Shown here piece by piece: positions 34,580-43,386 of a stretch of 64,000 nt of DNA. Within the stretch, counting starts at the first letter, position 1, and the number at the start of each line of letters is the position of its first letter. This stretch comes from Salinactinospora qingdaonensis (GTDB taxonomy: Bacteria > Actinomycetota > Actinomycetes > Streptosporangiales > Streptosporangiaceae). The stretch lies in assembly GCF_039539445.1 (NCBI RefSeq), contig NZ_BAABDD010000007.1, positions 216,339 to 280,338 of the forward strand. The letters are read 5' to 3'. The notes under the pieces were generated by a model, which saw nothing but the letters and a program-made list of their open reading frames with translations, was not told the DNA's origin and searched no databases. A program made the position numbers and the translations under genes.

Positions 34580-36340
34580 GTGAATGGGAGTGCGGTGCAA
34601 CGGTTCGCGGTGTGGGCCCCCGAATGCGCGCGGGTGCGGCTGTGGTTAGACAACGGCGAGGGCGCGCGCGAGCACGCTATGGCGCTGGACAGGCACGACT
34701 GGTGGCACGCCGAGGTGGCCGACGTCGCCCCCGAGGCCGACTATGCTTTCCTGCTCGACGACGACCCCGCCCCGCTGCCCGATCCGCGCTCGCTGCGCCA
34801 GCCCCACGGCGTCCACGGCCCCTCGCGCCGCTACGACCACACCCGCTTCGACTGGACCGATGACCACTGGACCGGCAAACCCCTGCCCGGCAGCATCCTC
34901 TACGAACTCCACATCGGCACCTTCACCCGCGAGGGCACCTTCGACGCCGCCATCGACCACCTCGACCACCTCGTCGGCCTCGGTGTCGACCTCGTCGAGG
35001 TCATGCCCGTCAACGCCTTCGACGGCCACCACGGGTGGGGCTACGACGGGGTGCTCTGGGGCGCGGTCCACGAACCCTACGGCGGCCCCGACGGCTTCAA
35101 ACGCTTCGTCGACGCCTGCCACGCCCACGGCCTGGGGGTAGTGCTCGACGTGGTCTACAACCACCTCGGCCCCTCCGGCGCCTACCTGCCGCGCTTTGGC
35201 CCCTACTTCCGTGGCGAAAGCGCATGGGGACCCGCCCTCAACCTCGACGGCCCCGGCTCCGACGAGGTCCGCCGCCTCATCATCGACAACGCGTTGGGCT
35301 GGCTGCGCGACTACCACCTCGACGGGCTGCGCCTCGACGCCGTCCACGCCCTGACCGACCGCCGCGCCACCCACATCCTCACCGAACTTTCCGCCGAGGT
35401 CGACGCGCTGGCCACCGGCCTGGGCCGCCCACTGAGCCTCATCGCCGAGTCCGACCGCAACGACCCGACCACCGTCACCGCGCGCGAGGCCGGCGGCAAC
35501 GGCATGACCGCCCAGTGGAGCGACGACCTGCACCATGCGCTGCACACCGCACTGACCCACGAAAAGCAGGGCTACTACGCCGACTTCGCCGTCCCCGAGG
35601 CGCTGGCCCGCACACTGCGCCGAGTGTTCTTCCACGACGGCACCTGGTCCTCGCACCGCGGGCGCACCCACGGCGCGCCCGTCGACACCCACCGACTGCC
35701 CGGCAGCCGCTTCCTCGCCTACCTGCAAACCCACGACCAGATCGGCAACCGGGCGCGCGGCGACCGCATCTCGCAGTCGACCACGCCGGGCCTGCTGGCC
35801 TGCGGCGCGGCGATCGTGCTGTGCTCGCCGTTCACCCCGATGCTGTTTATGGGCGAGGAGTGGGCCGCGACCACCCCGTGGCGATTCTTCGCCTCCTTCT
35901 CCGACCCTGAGCTGGCCGAGAGCGTGCGGGCGGGGCGACGCCGCGAGTTCGCCTCGCACGGCTGGGGCGAGATCGATCTCCCCGACCCACTGGACCCGCG
36001 CACCCGTGAGGCGTCGGTCCTGGACTGGTCCGAGCCCGACCACGAGCCCCACCGGAGGATGCTGGAGACCTACCGGGCACTGATCGCGCTGCGCCGGGCC
36101 TACCCCGAACTGGCCGATCCGCGGCTGGCCCGTTTCACCGTCGACGCCGGCGCCGACGGCCGGGTGCTCACGCTCTACCGCGGCGAGCTGCGCGTGGTCT
36201 GCAACCTGCGCGCGGAACCGGCCGGCGAGATCCTGGACCGGCCGGTACGGCGCGTGCTGCTGGCCTCCTCAGGCGTGGAGGTCGACGACGCCACTGACGT
36301 CGTGCTGCCCGCCGAGTCCTTCGCCATCCTGGCCACGTGA
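34580..36340 (+). CDS. treZ: Maltooligosyltrehalose trehalohydrolase TreZ
   Basis: This 586-aa GH13_10 enzyme cuts the alpha-1,4 bond next to the trehalose unit and releases trehalose. It has an N-terminal beta-sandwich (FAVWAPECARVRLWL), then a barrel with DGHHGWGYDGVLW, DVVYNHLGPSG, GLRLDAVHAL with the nucleophile Asp, LIAESDRND with the Glu, and LQTHDQIGNRARG. GTG at 34580 is used; GTG at 34595, closer to GGGAG, would also give a complete enzyme. With glgX and treY it forms the TreYZ trehalose route. Confidence 0.94.
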   Translation: MNGSAVQRFAVWAPECARVRLWLDNGEGAREHAMALDRHDWWHAEVADVAPEADYAFLLDDDPAPLPDPRSLRQPHGVHGPSRRYDHTRFDWTDDHWTGKPLPGSILYELHIGTFTREGTFDAAIDHLDHLVGLGVDLVEVMPVNAFDGHHGWGYDGVLWGAVHEPYGGPDGFKRFVDACHAHGLGVVLDVVYNHLGPSGAYLPRFGPYFRGESAWGPALNLDGPGSDEVRRLIIDNALGWLRDYHLDGLRLDAVHALTDRRATHILTELSAEVDALATGLGRPLSLIAESDRNDPTTVTAREAGGNGMTAQWSDDLHHALHTALTHEKQGYYADFAVPEALARTLRRVFFHDGTWSSHRGRTHGAPVDTHRLPGSRFLAYLQTHDQIGNRARGDRISQSTTPGLLACGAAIVLCSPFTPMLFMGEEWAATTPWRFFASFSDPELAESVRAGRRREFASHGWGEIDLPDPLDPRTREASVLDWSEPDHEPHRRMLETYRALIALRRAYPELADPRLARFTVDAGADGRVLTLYRGELRVVCNLRAEPAGEILDRPVRRVLLASSGVEVDDATDVVLPAESFAILAT

Positions 36341-36428
36341 GCCCGGCACAGGGGCGGGGAGCGGGCACAGGGCGCGCGACGGGGGAGTGGTGGCGAGGAC
36401 TCGGGAGGGTCGCAGGCGTGCTCGCGCG

Positions 36429-36614
36429 CTAGCTCCCCCGCACCTGCCCGAGGAACGCCGCCCACTCGCCGGGCGAGAAGACCAGCGCACAGTCATCGGG
36501 GTGCTTGGAGTCGCGCATCCCGTAGGCCCCCGGCAAGTGGCCCACCTCGACGCAGTTGCTGCTGGTGCCGTTGCTGTAGCTGGACTTGTACCACAGGGCA
36601 CCGTATAGGTCCAT
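36429..36614 (-). CDS. DUF397 domain protein
   Basis: This 61-aa protein starts at ATG 36614 and has the DUF397 pattern: WYKSSYSNGTSSNCVEV, then MRDSKHP and FSPGEWAAFLGQVR. In actinomycetes DUF397 proteins sit beside XRE/DUF5753 regulators (WhiJ/BldB-type pairs) and probably act as partners that modulate the DNA-binding protein. Here it follows the XRE gene by 13 bp in the same direction. It is a typical pair, with the exact signal unknown. Confidence 0.88.
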   Translation of the reverse strand: MDLYGALWYKSSYSNGTSSNCVEVGHLPGAYGMRDSKHPDDCALVFSPGEWAAFLGQVRGS

Positions 36615-36627
36615 GGAAAGCGTAACC

Positions 36628-37473
36628 TCAATCGGATAGGCGGGACAGGTGTTTCTCCAGGTATGAGACGGAGTCATCGGTTGACAGCGCCTTGTCCTGG
36701 ATCAAGTCGAAAACGAGTCGGTATCGGGTGATCTCTACTTCGGTTTCCATGTAAAGACCGCTAATGTCATTCTCCAGATACACGATCGGCGACGATGCGG
36801 GGAATTCCAGCAGGACAAACGGGCCACCCATCGCCGCGTGCGCTCCCCGGGCGAGGGGCAGGACCTGCACGTTGATGTTGGGCAAGCCGCCAAGTTCGAG
36901 AATCCGCTGTAGCTGCCCACGCATAGTCTCCCGCCCTCCCACCTCCCGTAAGAGGACAGCCTCGTCAATGACAAGCCAGAGTTTGGGCGGCTTATTTTGG
37001 TTCAACAGCGTCTGGCGGCGGTTGGCTCGGGCTTCTGCTCGGCGTTGCACCGTCGTCTCCTCGGTCTCGCCTGCGGCCCACGTCAGTGCGGCGGTGTATT
37101 CCTCGGTTTGCAGTAGTCCGGGGACACAGAGCGGCTCATAGTTTGAGATGTAGGAGGCGTCTTCCTCCAATGCCACATAGGCGTCGGGAAGCACGTCCTC
37201 GTATCTGTGCCACCAGCCGGGCGTTCGGGCGCGTTTGGCTAGCTCCACCAGAGCGGCCTTGCGCTCTGGTCCAAGACCGTAGAGGTCGCCCAGTGCTCGG
37301 ACGTCGCTGGCTTTGACCGTCAGTACTTTCCCACTCTCGATGCGCACGATCTTGGAGCGGTCCCAGCCCATCTCCTCGGCGACGGCCTCCTGCGACATGT
37401 CCGCCTCTGTGCGCAGCCGTTTGAGCTGGTTGACTAGATGTCGCTGCCGAATCGGATCGCTGCTACCGCGCAT
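36628..37473 (-). CDS. XRE-family regulator with DUF5753 effector domain
   Basis: This 281-aa protein starts at ATG 37473 behind GAGGAG. Residues about 10-70 are a helix-turn-helix (LKRLRTEADMSQEAVAEEMGWDRSK is the core region). The rest is a DUF5753 domain (ERTIFRFE-like part replaced by YEPLCVPGLLQTEEYT, and NINVQVLPLARGAHAAMGG). It belongs to the large WhiJ-like family that controls development or secondary metabolism in actinomycetes, together with a DUF397 partner. A divergent unknown gene lies upstream. Confidence 0.88.
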   Translation of the reverse strand: MRGSSDPIRQRHLVNQLKRLRTEADMSQEAVAEEMGWDRSKIVRIESGKVLTVKASDVRALGDLYGLGPERKAALVELAKRARTPGWWHRYEDVLPDAYVALEEDASYISNYEPLCVPGLLQTEEYTAALTWAAGETEETTVQRRAEARANRRQTLLNQNKPPKLWLVIDEAVLLREVGGRETMRGQLQRILELGGLPNINVQVLPLARGAHAAMGGPFVLLEFPASSPIVYLENDISGLYMETEVEITRYRLVFDLIQDKALSTDDSVSYLEKHLSRLSD

Positions 37474-37650
37474 ACCCCGCTCCTCTGCCACTAGCCAAGG
37501 GGAGACATCCTTATTACCCAACGAACTTTGATGCTTTATGTCCGAATAATCAAAATGCCTCAGCGTTGCATTATGACTTTCTGGTGCATCATTATAGACC
37601 CAGTCAACCACGCTGGGTGACGGGCTCAGCACCTACGTTGTGAGGATGTG

Positions 37651-38001
37651 ATGTCCATGTCCGCACGCATCATGGTCGGCTGCGAGCTTTCGCTGCTGGC
37701 TCCGAAGCCGGGCTTCTTCGGGACCTACCGGCAGATGGCCCACACGCTTTTTGAGGTGGACCAGTCCGAGCTTGTGGCCCGGAGCCGGGAGCTGCGCGGC
37801 TGGGCGCTGGAACGGCTCGCCGAAGGCCGCTGCCCGCACGGCTTCTACGAAGCCCAGTTCTTCCGTGTCGCAGAGGAGGACGACCTCGTCGAGATCGAAC
37901 CCGGTTTTGAGGCCCGTGACGAGCTGCGCTGCGAGCCGATCCTGTGGAACGGCGAGGAGGAGGTTTCCGTCGAGCCCTGGGTCTCATCCGTGCTCGGGTG
38001 A
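37651..38001 (+). CDS. Conserved-looking hypothetical protein divergent from the XRE pair
   Basis: This is an acidic protein of about 116 aa from ATG 37651 (MSMSARIMVG), with GAGG 5 nt upstream. It is soluble and has no signal peptide. Segments such as QMAHTLFEVDQSELVARSRELRGWALERL look helical, and the C-terminal part is strongly acidic (EEDDLVEIEPGFEARDE). I do not recognise a family. Divergent placement from the XRE/DUF397 pair with a 177-bp shared promoter suggests it could be a target of that regulator. Confidence 0.65.
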   Translation: MSMSARIMVGCELSLLAPKPGFFGTYRQMAHTLFEVDQSELVARSRELRGWALERLAEGRCPHGFYEAQFFRVAEEDDLVEIEPGFEARDELRCEPILWNGEEEVSVEPWVSSVLG

Positions 38002-38049
38002 GCGTGCGCGCCCCCGTAGGATCGCTTGCGGCAGGGTCAGGCATGTGAA

Positions 38050-38079
38050 ACCGCCCCGGCGCGGTCGCGCCGGGGCGGT
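38050..38079. terminator. Bidirectional terminator after the hypothetical gene
   Basis: A perfect 14-bp stem (38050-38063 with 38066-38079) has a 2-nt loop. It lies between the convergent stops at 38001 and 38170. Confidence 0.75.
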
Positions 38080-38169
38080 CGTGGGGCCTGCGGCGGGCCG
38101 GAGCAAGGAACGGCGCCGCGGCCCCCGGGGGAGAGGCCGTGGTGGGTGGGCGGCCCCTCGTTGGGAGTG

Positions 38170-39468
38170 CTAGCCCACGTTGGTGTCGGTGACGCGCTTG
38201 CTCTCGGCGTCCTTGGTGATGGTGAAGCTGTCGACGATGGAGCCGTCGATGGTCTTGGCGACGTAGTCCATCTGGTTACCGTCCACCGAGACGACCTGGT
38301 AAGTCTGGGTGTCGGCCAGTTGCACGCGGGCCTCGGCGCCGTTGTTGACCCAGTTGGAGTCGTCGACGTCGTACATCTTGGGGCCGGTCACCGCGACCAC
38401 ATAGACCGGTCCGGTCTGTACGGCCGGGTCGTCGGTGCGGTTGGCGGTCAGGTTGCCGCGGCCGTAGCTGTGGTCGTGGCCCTGCAACACTAGGTCGACG
38501 TTGTACTCCTCCAACACGTCGAGCCACATCCAGCGCAGCGGGCCGTTGCTGCGGTCGGGCTCGTTGGAGAACATCGGCTGGTGGAAGGTGACCACGGTCC
38601 AGTCGTTGGGGTTGTTCTCCAAGACGGTGCGCAGCCAGTACTCCTGGTCCTCCAGCCAGTCGACGATGTCGAGCCAGGGGGCGTTGACGTAGTTGGCGTT
38701 GAGCGAGATGAAGCGCACGCCCTGGTAGTCGGTGTAGTAGACCGTGTTCTCCAGGTCGTCGTCATCGGGGCCGTTGCCGGCGCCGGGGAACTGTAGCGGC
38801 CAGTAGTCGCTGACGCTCCAGACCTTGTACTCGTGGTTGCCCGGGGTGGTCACGTGGTTCATGCCCGCCGTGGCCTCGGTGCCGAAGGCGTCGTACCACT
38901 CGGCCCACTCGGAGTCGCTTTCGGCGGTGTTGATCAAATCGCCGGGGTGGACGGCCAGCTCGGCCTCGGAGGCGTCGGCCAGCGCCGCCTCGATGACCGG
39001 CGCGGCGCCTTCGGTGATGTCGTTTTGCACGTCACCGAAGTAGAGGAAGTCGAAGGGTTGGGCGGTCTCGGCGGCGGTGGTGAAGGTCTGCCACTCGCTC
39101 ACCGCATCGGCGCCGTCGCCGACGCGGTAGCGGTAGGTGGTGTCGGGGGTCAGGCCACTCACCGTGGCGCGGTGGTAGACGCCGCCATTGATACTGCCGG
39201 TGCGCTCGCCCTGGACCACCTGCACCTGGTCGGGGGTGGCGGCCGGGGCGATCTCCAGGACGGCCTCGGCCTCACCGGAGGTGCGCCAGGTCACGGTCTG
39301 GGAATCGCTGGGATCGGCGGTGGGGGAGAGGGCAAGACGCTCGGGTGCGGCGGCGGCTGTGGCCGCGGGAGTGGCGGTCACGGCTGGGGCCAAGGCAAGG
39401 GTGAGGCCGCCGAGCACGGCCAGCGCGCGGCGGGGGAGCAGTCGGGAGGTATGCGGGGAGGCCGACAT
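38170..39468 (-). CDS. Secreted purple acid phosphatase-like metallophosphoesterase
   Basis: This is a 432-aa exported enzyme. Its signal peptide has basic residues LLPRR, a hydrophobic core and AATAAAA before the mature part. An N-terminal fibronectin-like domain of purple acid phosphatases follows (VTWRTSGEAEAVLEI, TYRYRVGDG). The catalytic domain has the five metal motifs FGDVQND, HPGDLINT, TPGNHEY, FHQPMFS and GHDHSYGR. It probably releases phosphate from extracellular esters, which fits with the orphan PstS elsewhere in the window. The palindrome GTTATCGAGCGATAAC lies 45 bp before its start. Confidence 0.88.
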   Translation of the reverse strand: MSASPHTSRLLPRRALAVLGGLTLALAPAVTATPAATAAAAPERLALSPTADPSDSQTVTWRTSGEAEAVLEIAPAATPDQVQVVQGERTGSINGGVYHRATVSGLTPDTTYRYRVGDGADAVSEWQTFTTAAETAQPFDFLYFGDVQNDITEGAAPVIEAALADASEAELAVHPGDLINTAESDSEWAEWYDAFGTEATAGMNHVTTPGNHEYKVWSVSDYWPLQFPGAGNGPDDDDLENTVYYTDYQGVRFISLNANYVNAPWLDIVDWLEDQEYWLRTVLENNPNDWTVVTFHQPMFSNEPDRSNGPLRWMWLDVLEEYNVDLVLQGHDHSYGRGNLTANRTDDPAVQTGPVYVVAVTGPKMYDVDDSNWVNNGAEARVQLADTQTYQVVSVDGNQMDYVAKTIDGSIVDSFTITKDAESKRVTDTNVG

Positions 39469-39512
39469 TCGGACATCTCCTAGGCGTCAGGGAGAACCGG
39501 ACCGCACGGGAC

Positions 39513-39528
39513 GTTATCGAGCGATAAC
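39513..39528. promoter_or_regulatory. Palindrome upstream of the acid phosphatase gene
   Basis: GTTATCGAGCGATAAC has perfect 7-bp arms around two central bases and lies about 45 bp before the phosphatase ATG. The half-site CGATAAC recurs in the palindrome at 40182-40195. Confidence 0.6.
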
Positions 39529-40181
39529 CGACGTGGGGTGAACGCCGTTCAACAGCGAATCCGTAGGTGCTGAACCGCCGGTGGCGCGGGAGAATACGGT
39601 TCGGTTTCCGGCCTTGGTCATGGCCTTCATCCGGCGACGCCAGGATGGGCGCTTTCGCCTTCCACCTTCTTTTTCTCGCCTTTCTCGGGATGCCGGCTAC
39701 GGCCGCCGTACCCGCAGCGTTTCCTCTTCTGAGGAGGGGTGGCGGCCTCCGTTCCACGAGGGTGGAGCTTTCCCGTGGGACACGACGACCGCTATTCGGG
39801 AATCGTTGCGAACGGGCTCCGGAAGCAGATCTTCGAGTCCCGAGGTTCCTTTGACGTCGTCCCGGCGGTTCCGGCGGATACCGGTGCTGCGGCGCGTTCG
39901 ATGCGCTCCGTCTGGGTGAAGGCAGCGACGCCACGAACAAGAAGAGCAGGGAAAACACCGAAAGTATCTGGTGGGGGAGGGATGTCGGTGTCGGCGGCGG
40001 TCGGGGGCGGTCGCACGTGATCGCGGGCGACGGTGGATATAAGTTCCAGCAGGTCAGTCGCAATTCCACGTCACATGCGATACGAAACCCTCTTGATTTT
40101 TTCGAGTTTTATTGACGGTCCGCCGATGTGGTGTTTCACTGGGATATGTGTTGCTGTCCCTTTTCTTTGTCTCTTTGGGGG

Positions 40182-40195
40182 TGTTAGCGATAACA
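40182..40195. promoter_or_regulatory. Palindrome in the GH62 promoter region
   Basis: TGTTAGCGATAACA has perfect 5-bp arms around GCGA. It shares GCGATAAC with the site at 39513-39528. Confidence 0.5.
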
Positions 40196-40238
40196 TAATC
40201 ATGCTGGCGTGCAGGTGAATAGTCTTAGTCACCCCTTT

Positions 40239-40252
40239 GTAAAACGTTTCTG
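40239..40252. promoter_or_regulatory. LacI-type site upstream of GH62
   Basis: GTAAAACGTTTCTG is centred on ACGT like the rhamnose operators. It lies about 240 bp before the GH62 start, in AT-rich DNA. Confidence 0.4.
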
Positions 40253-40487
40253 TGTTCCCTGATTCGTTTCATGGGCGTTGGCTGTCGCCGTGCTCGTCGG
40301 TGCGGCGTCGCGTCCCGAGGTCGCTCGCATCCTGGTGCCGTCCGACCGCCGGGATCGCATGTGGCACGCCGCCCCCCGTTTCCAACTACGCGAGATCGCG
40401 GATGCCGCCGCGTGATCGGCGGCTACCCGTCACGTCGACTACCGGCACCGGTGGCCGACGCACATCCCCCAATCTGCAAGGAAGATC

Positions 40488-41927
40488 ATGACTGCCCTAC
40501 GATCGAGGATTTTCGCCTTCCTGGCGTCGGCTCTCCTGCTGAGCCTGTGTTTCACGGTCACGACGTCCGCGCAGGCGGCGTCCCTGCCCTCCAGCTTCCA
40601 ATGGTCCTCCAGCGACGTGCTGATCAGCCCGCAATCCGACGCCACCCACGACATCGTGGCGGTCAAGGACCCCACGGTCGTGCGCCATGACGGCGAGTGG
40701 CACGTGTTCGTCACCACCCCCAACACCGACGGCGAGTGGAGCCTGAGCTACCTGAGCTTCGCCGACTGGGACCAGGCCGGCAGCGCTCAGCAGTACCACC
40801 TCGACACCACCGCGATCGGTGAGGGCTACCGCGCGGCACCGCAGGTGTTCTACTTCGCTCCAGAGGGCAGGTGGTACCTCGTCTACCAGACCGGTGTGCC
40901 GTCGTATTCCACCACCACCGACATCAGCGACCCGAGCAGTTGGTCGGCCCCCCAGAACTTCCAAGACGGGATGCCGGCCATCATCTCCGACAACATCGGC
41001 GACGGATACTGGGTGGACTTCTGGGTCACCTGTGACGACACCATGTGCTACCTGTTCTCCTCCGACGACAACGGTCACCTCTACCGCGCCGAGACCACGG
41101 TCGGGCAGTTCCCCAACGGCTTCGGCAACACCCAGATCGCGCTGGAGGACGACAGGAACGATCTCTTCGAGGCCAGCAACGTCTACAAGGTGGAGGGCAG
41201 CGACACCTACCTGCTGATCGTGGAGGCGATCGGCGGCGACGGCAGGCGCTACTTCCGCTCCTGGACCTCTGAGGCCATCAACGGGTCGTGGACGCCTCTC
41301 GCGGCCAGCGAGGGTGCCCCCTTCGCCGGGGCCGCCAACGTCACCTTCCCCTCCGGAGCCTGGACCGAGGACATCAGCCACGGTGAGATGCTGCGTTCGG
41401 GCGTCGACCAGACCATGCAGATCGACCCCTGCGAGATGCGCTACCTCTACCAGGGCATGGACCCCTCGGCCAGCGGCGACTACTCCCAACTGCCCTGGCG
41501 GCTGGGTCTGCTCACCCAGACCAACTCCTCGTGCGACCCCGGTGATCCGGGCGATCCCACCGAGACGCCTGAGCCCACCGAGACGCCTGAGCCCACCGAG
41601 ACCGATGACCCTGGCGACCCGGCGAGTCGCTGCGTGGCCGACTACCAGGTCGTCAACGAGTGGCCCGGCGGGTTCCAGGGCGAGGTGACCGTGACCAACA
41701 CCAGCGGCTCCTCCACCGCGAACTGGCAGGTGAGCTGGACCGCGCCCGGTGACCTGTCGATCGACAGCCTCTGGAACGGTGAGTTGAGCCAGAACGGTTC
41801 GGCGATCACGGTCAGCAACGTCTCCTGGAACGGCCAACTCGCCCCCGACGCATCGGCGACGTTCGGCTTCACCGCCTCGGGCTCGCCTACTGTTCCCGAG
41901 ACCGCCTGCACCGCCGACGCCGGCTAG
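40488..41927 (+). CDS. Secreted GH62 alpha-L-arabinofuranosidase with CBM2
   Basis: This 479-aa exported enzyme has signal peptide residues 1-30 ending AQA. The GH62 five-blade propeller spans about 33-345, with catalytic residues D61 (base, VAVKDPTVV), D177 (YWVDFWV) and E228 (acid, DLFEASNVYK). A Pro/Thr/Glu linker (349-380) with a duplicated PTETPE unit follows. A C-terminal CBM2 cellulose/xylan-binding module spans about 381-479 (CVADYQVVNEWPGGFQGEVTV, split at its core). It removes arabinose side chains from arabinoxylan. The ATG 40488 has AAGGAAGA upstream. Confidence 0.93.
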   Translation: MTALRSRIFAFLASALLLSLCFTVTTSAQAASLPSSFQWSSSDVLISPQSDATHDIVAVKDPTVVRHDGEWHVFVTTPNTDGEWSLSYLSFADWDQAGSAQQYHLDTTAIGEGYRAAPQVFYFAPEGRWYLVYQTGVPSYSTTTDISDPSSWSAPQNFQDGMPAIISDNIGDGYWVDFWVTCDDTMCYLFSSDDNGHLYRAETTVGQFPNGFGNTQIALEDDRNDLFEASNVYKVEGSDTYLLIVEAIGGDGRRYFRSWTSEAINGSWTPLAASEGAPFAGAANVTFPSGAWTEDISHGEMLRSGVDQTMQIDPCEMRYLYQGMDPSASGDYSQLPWRLGLLTQTNSSCDPGDPGDPTETPEPTETPEPTETDDPGDPASRCVADYQVVNEWPGGFQGEVTVTNTSGSSTANWQVSWTAPGDLSIDSLWNGELSQNGSAITVSNVSWNGQLAPDASATFGFTASGSPTVPETACTADAG

Positions 41928-41943
41928 GGGCTGCGGGAAACCA

Positions 41944-41979
41944 CGGTTCGGCGCCGAGGCCACTCCCGGCGCCGAACCG
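41944..41979. terminator. Terminator after GH62
   Basis: CGGTTCGGCGCC (41944-41955) pairs perfectly with GGCGCCGAACCG (41968-41979), 16 bp after the stop. Confidence 0.75.
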
Positions 41980-42107
41980 GCGTGGGGCCGGCGCCGCCAC
42001 GGCGGGCGGGGTTCGGCGCGCCCACCGCCGGACCCCGCCTCCGGGGGATGTGGCTGCGGTGGAACCCCACCAAAAAGCGATAAAATGCTCGCGTTTTGAT
42101 GCGCCAA

Positions 42108-42131
42108 AAAATACGAGCATTTACTCGTTTT
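42108..42131. promoter_or_regulatory. TetR operator, site 1 (autoregulatory)
   Basis: The core is ACGAG-N6-CTCGT (42113-42128) with A-rich left and T-rich right flanks. A further ATGCTCG half-site at 42085-42091 forms a larger inverted repeat with it. It ends 18 bp before the TetR ATG. Confidence 0.7.
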
Positions 42132-42148
42132 CATCAAAGGGGCGAGCT

Positions 42149-42808
42149 ATGGCACCCGGCCGGTCTCAGCAACAGCGATCGGCGCCGATACGCCGCCAGG
42201 AGCGCGGGCGCCGACGCATAGCCGAGATCCTCGACGCCGCCGAAGAGGTCATCGCCGAGGTGGGCTTCGAGGAGGCCACCACCAACGCGATCGCGGCGCG
42301 AGCCGGGGTCTCGCCGGGCTCGCTGTATCAGTTCTTCGCCAACAAAGAGCAGATCCTCGACGGTCTGCTACCGCGCTACACCGAGAGCTCCCGCGATTTC
42401 TGGAACAGCCGACTCAACGCGGAGGTGGCGCGGTTGCCGCTGGCCGAGCTGCTCGATCGCGTCGTTGAAGCCATGGCCGCGTTCAAGGTGCAGCGCCCGG
42501 CGTTTTGGGTCCTGTTCCACGGCTCACCCGCCTCGCCGCGGCTGACCGAGGTCGCCGAGGAGGTACGCGCCGGTATCGCGGCACGGGTGCGCGACGTCTT
42601 CGCCATCCGCGAGCCTCAACTCCCCGACGAGCGCCTAGAGCTGCTGGCGACCGTGTCCATCGCCATCGTGCGTGGGGTTTTTCCGCTGGCGATGGCCGCT
42701 GACGAGTACCGCCGTGCCCAATTGCTCGCCGAGGTCAAGGGGGCGCTGCTGGGCTATCTGGGGCCGGTCGTGGGCTACGGCGCGGTCGCCGACGACCGGA
42801 GGTCATGA
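42149..42808 (+). CDS. TetR-family regulator
   Basis: This 219-aa protein starts at ATG 42149 with GGGGCGAG upstream. The N-terminal helix-turn-helix is classical (RIAEILDAAEEVIAEVGF, ATTNAIAARAGVSPGSLYQF, FANKEQIL). The C-terminal ligand domain is helical and unassigned. Its own promoter carries an ACGAG/CTCGT palindrome. The same palindrome with identical spacing lies before the PAS-ANTAR gene, so that gene is its best candidate target. The transcript may also be influenced by the MITE-like element that follows. Confidence 0.88.
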   Translation: MAPGRSQQQRSAPIRRQERGRRRIAEILDAAEEVIAEVGFEEATTNAIAARAGVSPGSLYQFFANKEQILDGLLPRYTESSRDFWNSRLNAEVARLPLAELLDRVVEAMAAFKVQRPAFWVLFHGSPASPRLTEVAEEVRAGIAARVRDVFAIREPQLPDERLELLATVSIAIVRGVFPLAMAADEYRRAQLLAEVKGALLGYLGPVVGYGAVADDRRS

Positions 42809-42828
42809 CGCGGCGGGCGCCATGCCGC

Positions 42829-42996
42829 TTAGGTTGTTGTTTTTTGAACGGCTGGGATTGGGGGCCGGTGGGGAGCGTTCTCCGTTCGCTCGTGCCTCGA
42901 TCGCTTCGCGATCTCGCCAGCCTGCGAGGGTGCTCACCCGCGTGCGTCCACCGCCCGCTCTCGCCGTCCTTTTCAAATTCGAAAAACAGAACCTAG
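42829..42996. mobile_element. MITE-like element, complete copy 1
   Basis: A non-coding element of about 168 bp. The left end TAGGTTGTTGTTTTTTGAA matches, with small gaps, the reverse complement of the right end (TTCGAAAAACAGAACCTAG). The internal core repeat at 42883-42922 contains the GATCGC-N3-GCGATC stem. No open frame of note is present. The same end/core/end layout is seen at 50497-50651. Mobilisation by a transposase in trans is inference. Confidence 0.65.
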
Positions 42997-43020
42997 AGCG
43001 GGGCGGGTGTGAGGGGTCTC

Positions 43021-43059
43021 CGTTCGCTCGTGCCTCGATCGCTTCGCGATCTCGGCAGC
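43021..43059 (+). repeat. Dispersed repeat core, isolated copy
   Basis: Nearly identical to the core in the element just upstream, but without the terminal ends. It is flanked instead by short GGGTGT and ACACCC arms. Confidence 0.8.
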
Positions 43060-43137
43060 TTCGAGGTGACACCCCAAGACTGGGCGGTCGCGATGGGGTG
43101 ACCTTCGGAGGGGATGGAAAGTGCCGGGACGCCAGCT

Positions 43138-43163
43138 AAAAGACGAGCTTATGCTCGTGTTTT
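43138..43163. promoter_or_regulatory. TetR operator, site 2 (before the PAS-ANTAR gene)
   Basis: ACGAG-N6-CTCGT (43143-43158) with AAAAG and GTTTT flanks has the same core and spacing as the site at 42113-42128. It lies 224 bp before the PAS-ANTAR start. Confidence 0.7.
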
Positions 43164-43386
43164 CCGGTGTTTCTGGCTGGGTGTCGCGCCAACGCGCTTA
43201 TACCGGACACGGCGTGGCCGTTGCGGTCCTCGCTGCTCAGATAGGGGTCAGCTAGCCTCTCCCACGAGTGCCGACGGAACCGGAAACCGTCCACCGTCCG
43301 GGGTGCGGGCGAGCCCGCGCCGGGTTCTCGTGCCGGAGTCGAGACGGCCGCCGTTAGGCGAGCGCGCGAGCCGGGAGGGGGAGGCG

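Larger units (their letters stand above)
39469..40487. other. One-kilobase divergent intergenic region
   Basis: No gene is supported, because open frames here lack ribosome binding sites and domains. It contains palindromes at 39513-39528 and 40182-40195 and an ACGT-centred LacI-type site at 40239-40252. The stretch 40060-40260 is AT-rich and is the likely promoter zone of the GH62 gene. Confidence 0.5.

Noticed and set aside
39272..40069. Long open frame on the minus strand upstream of the acid phosphatase
   Set aside because: Basic, low-complexity product that overlaps the signal peptide region of the phosphatase in another frame. Probably chance in GC-rich DNA.
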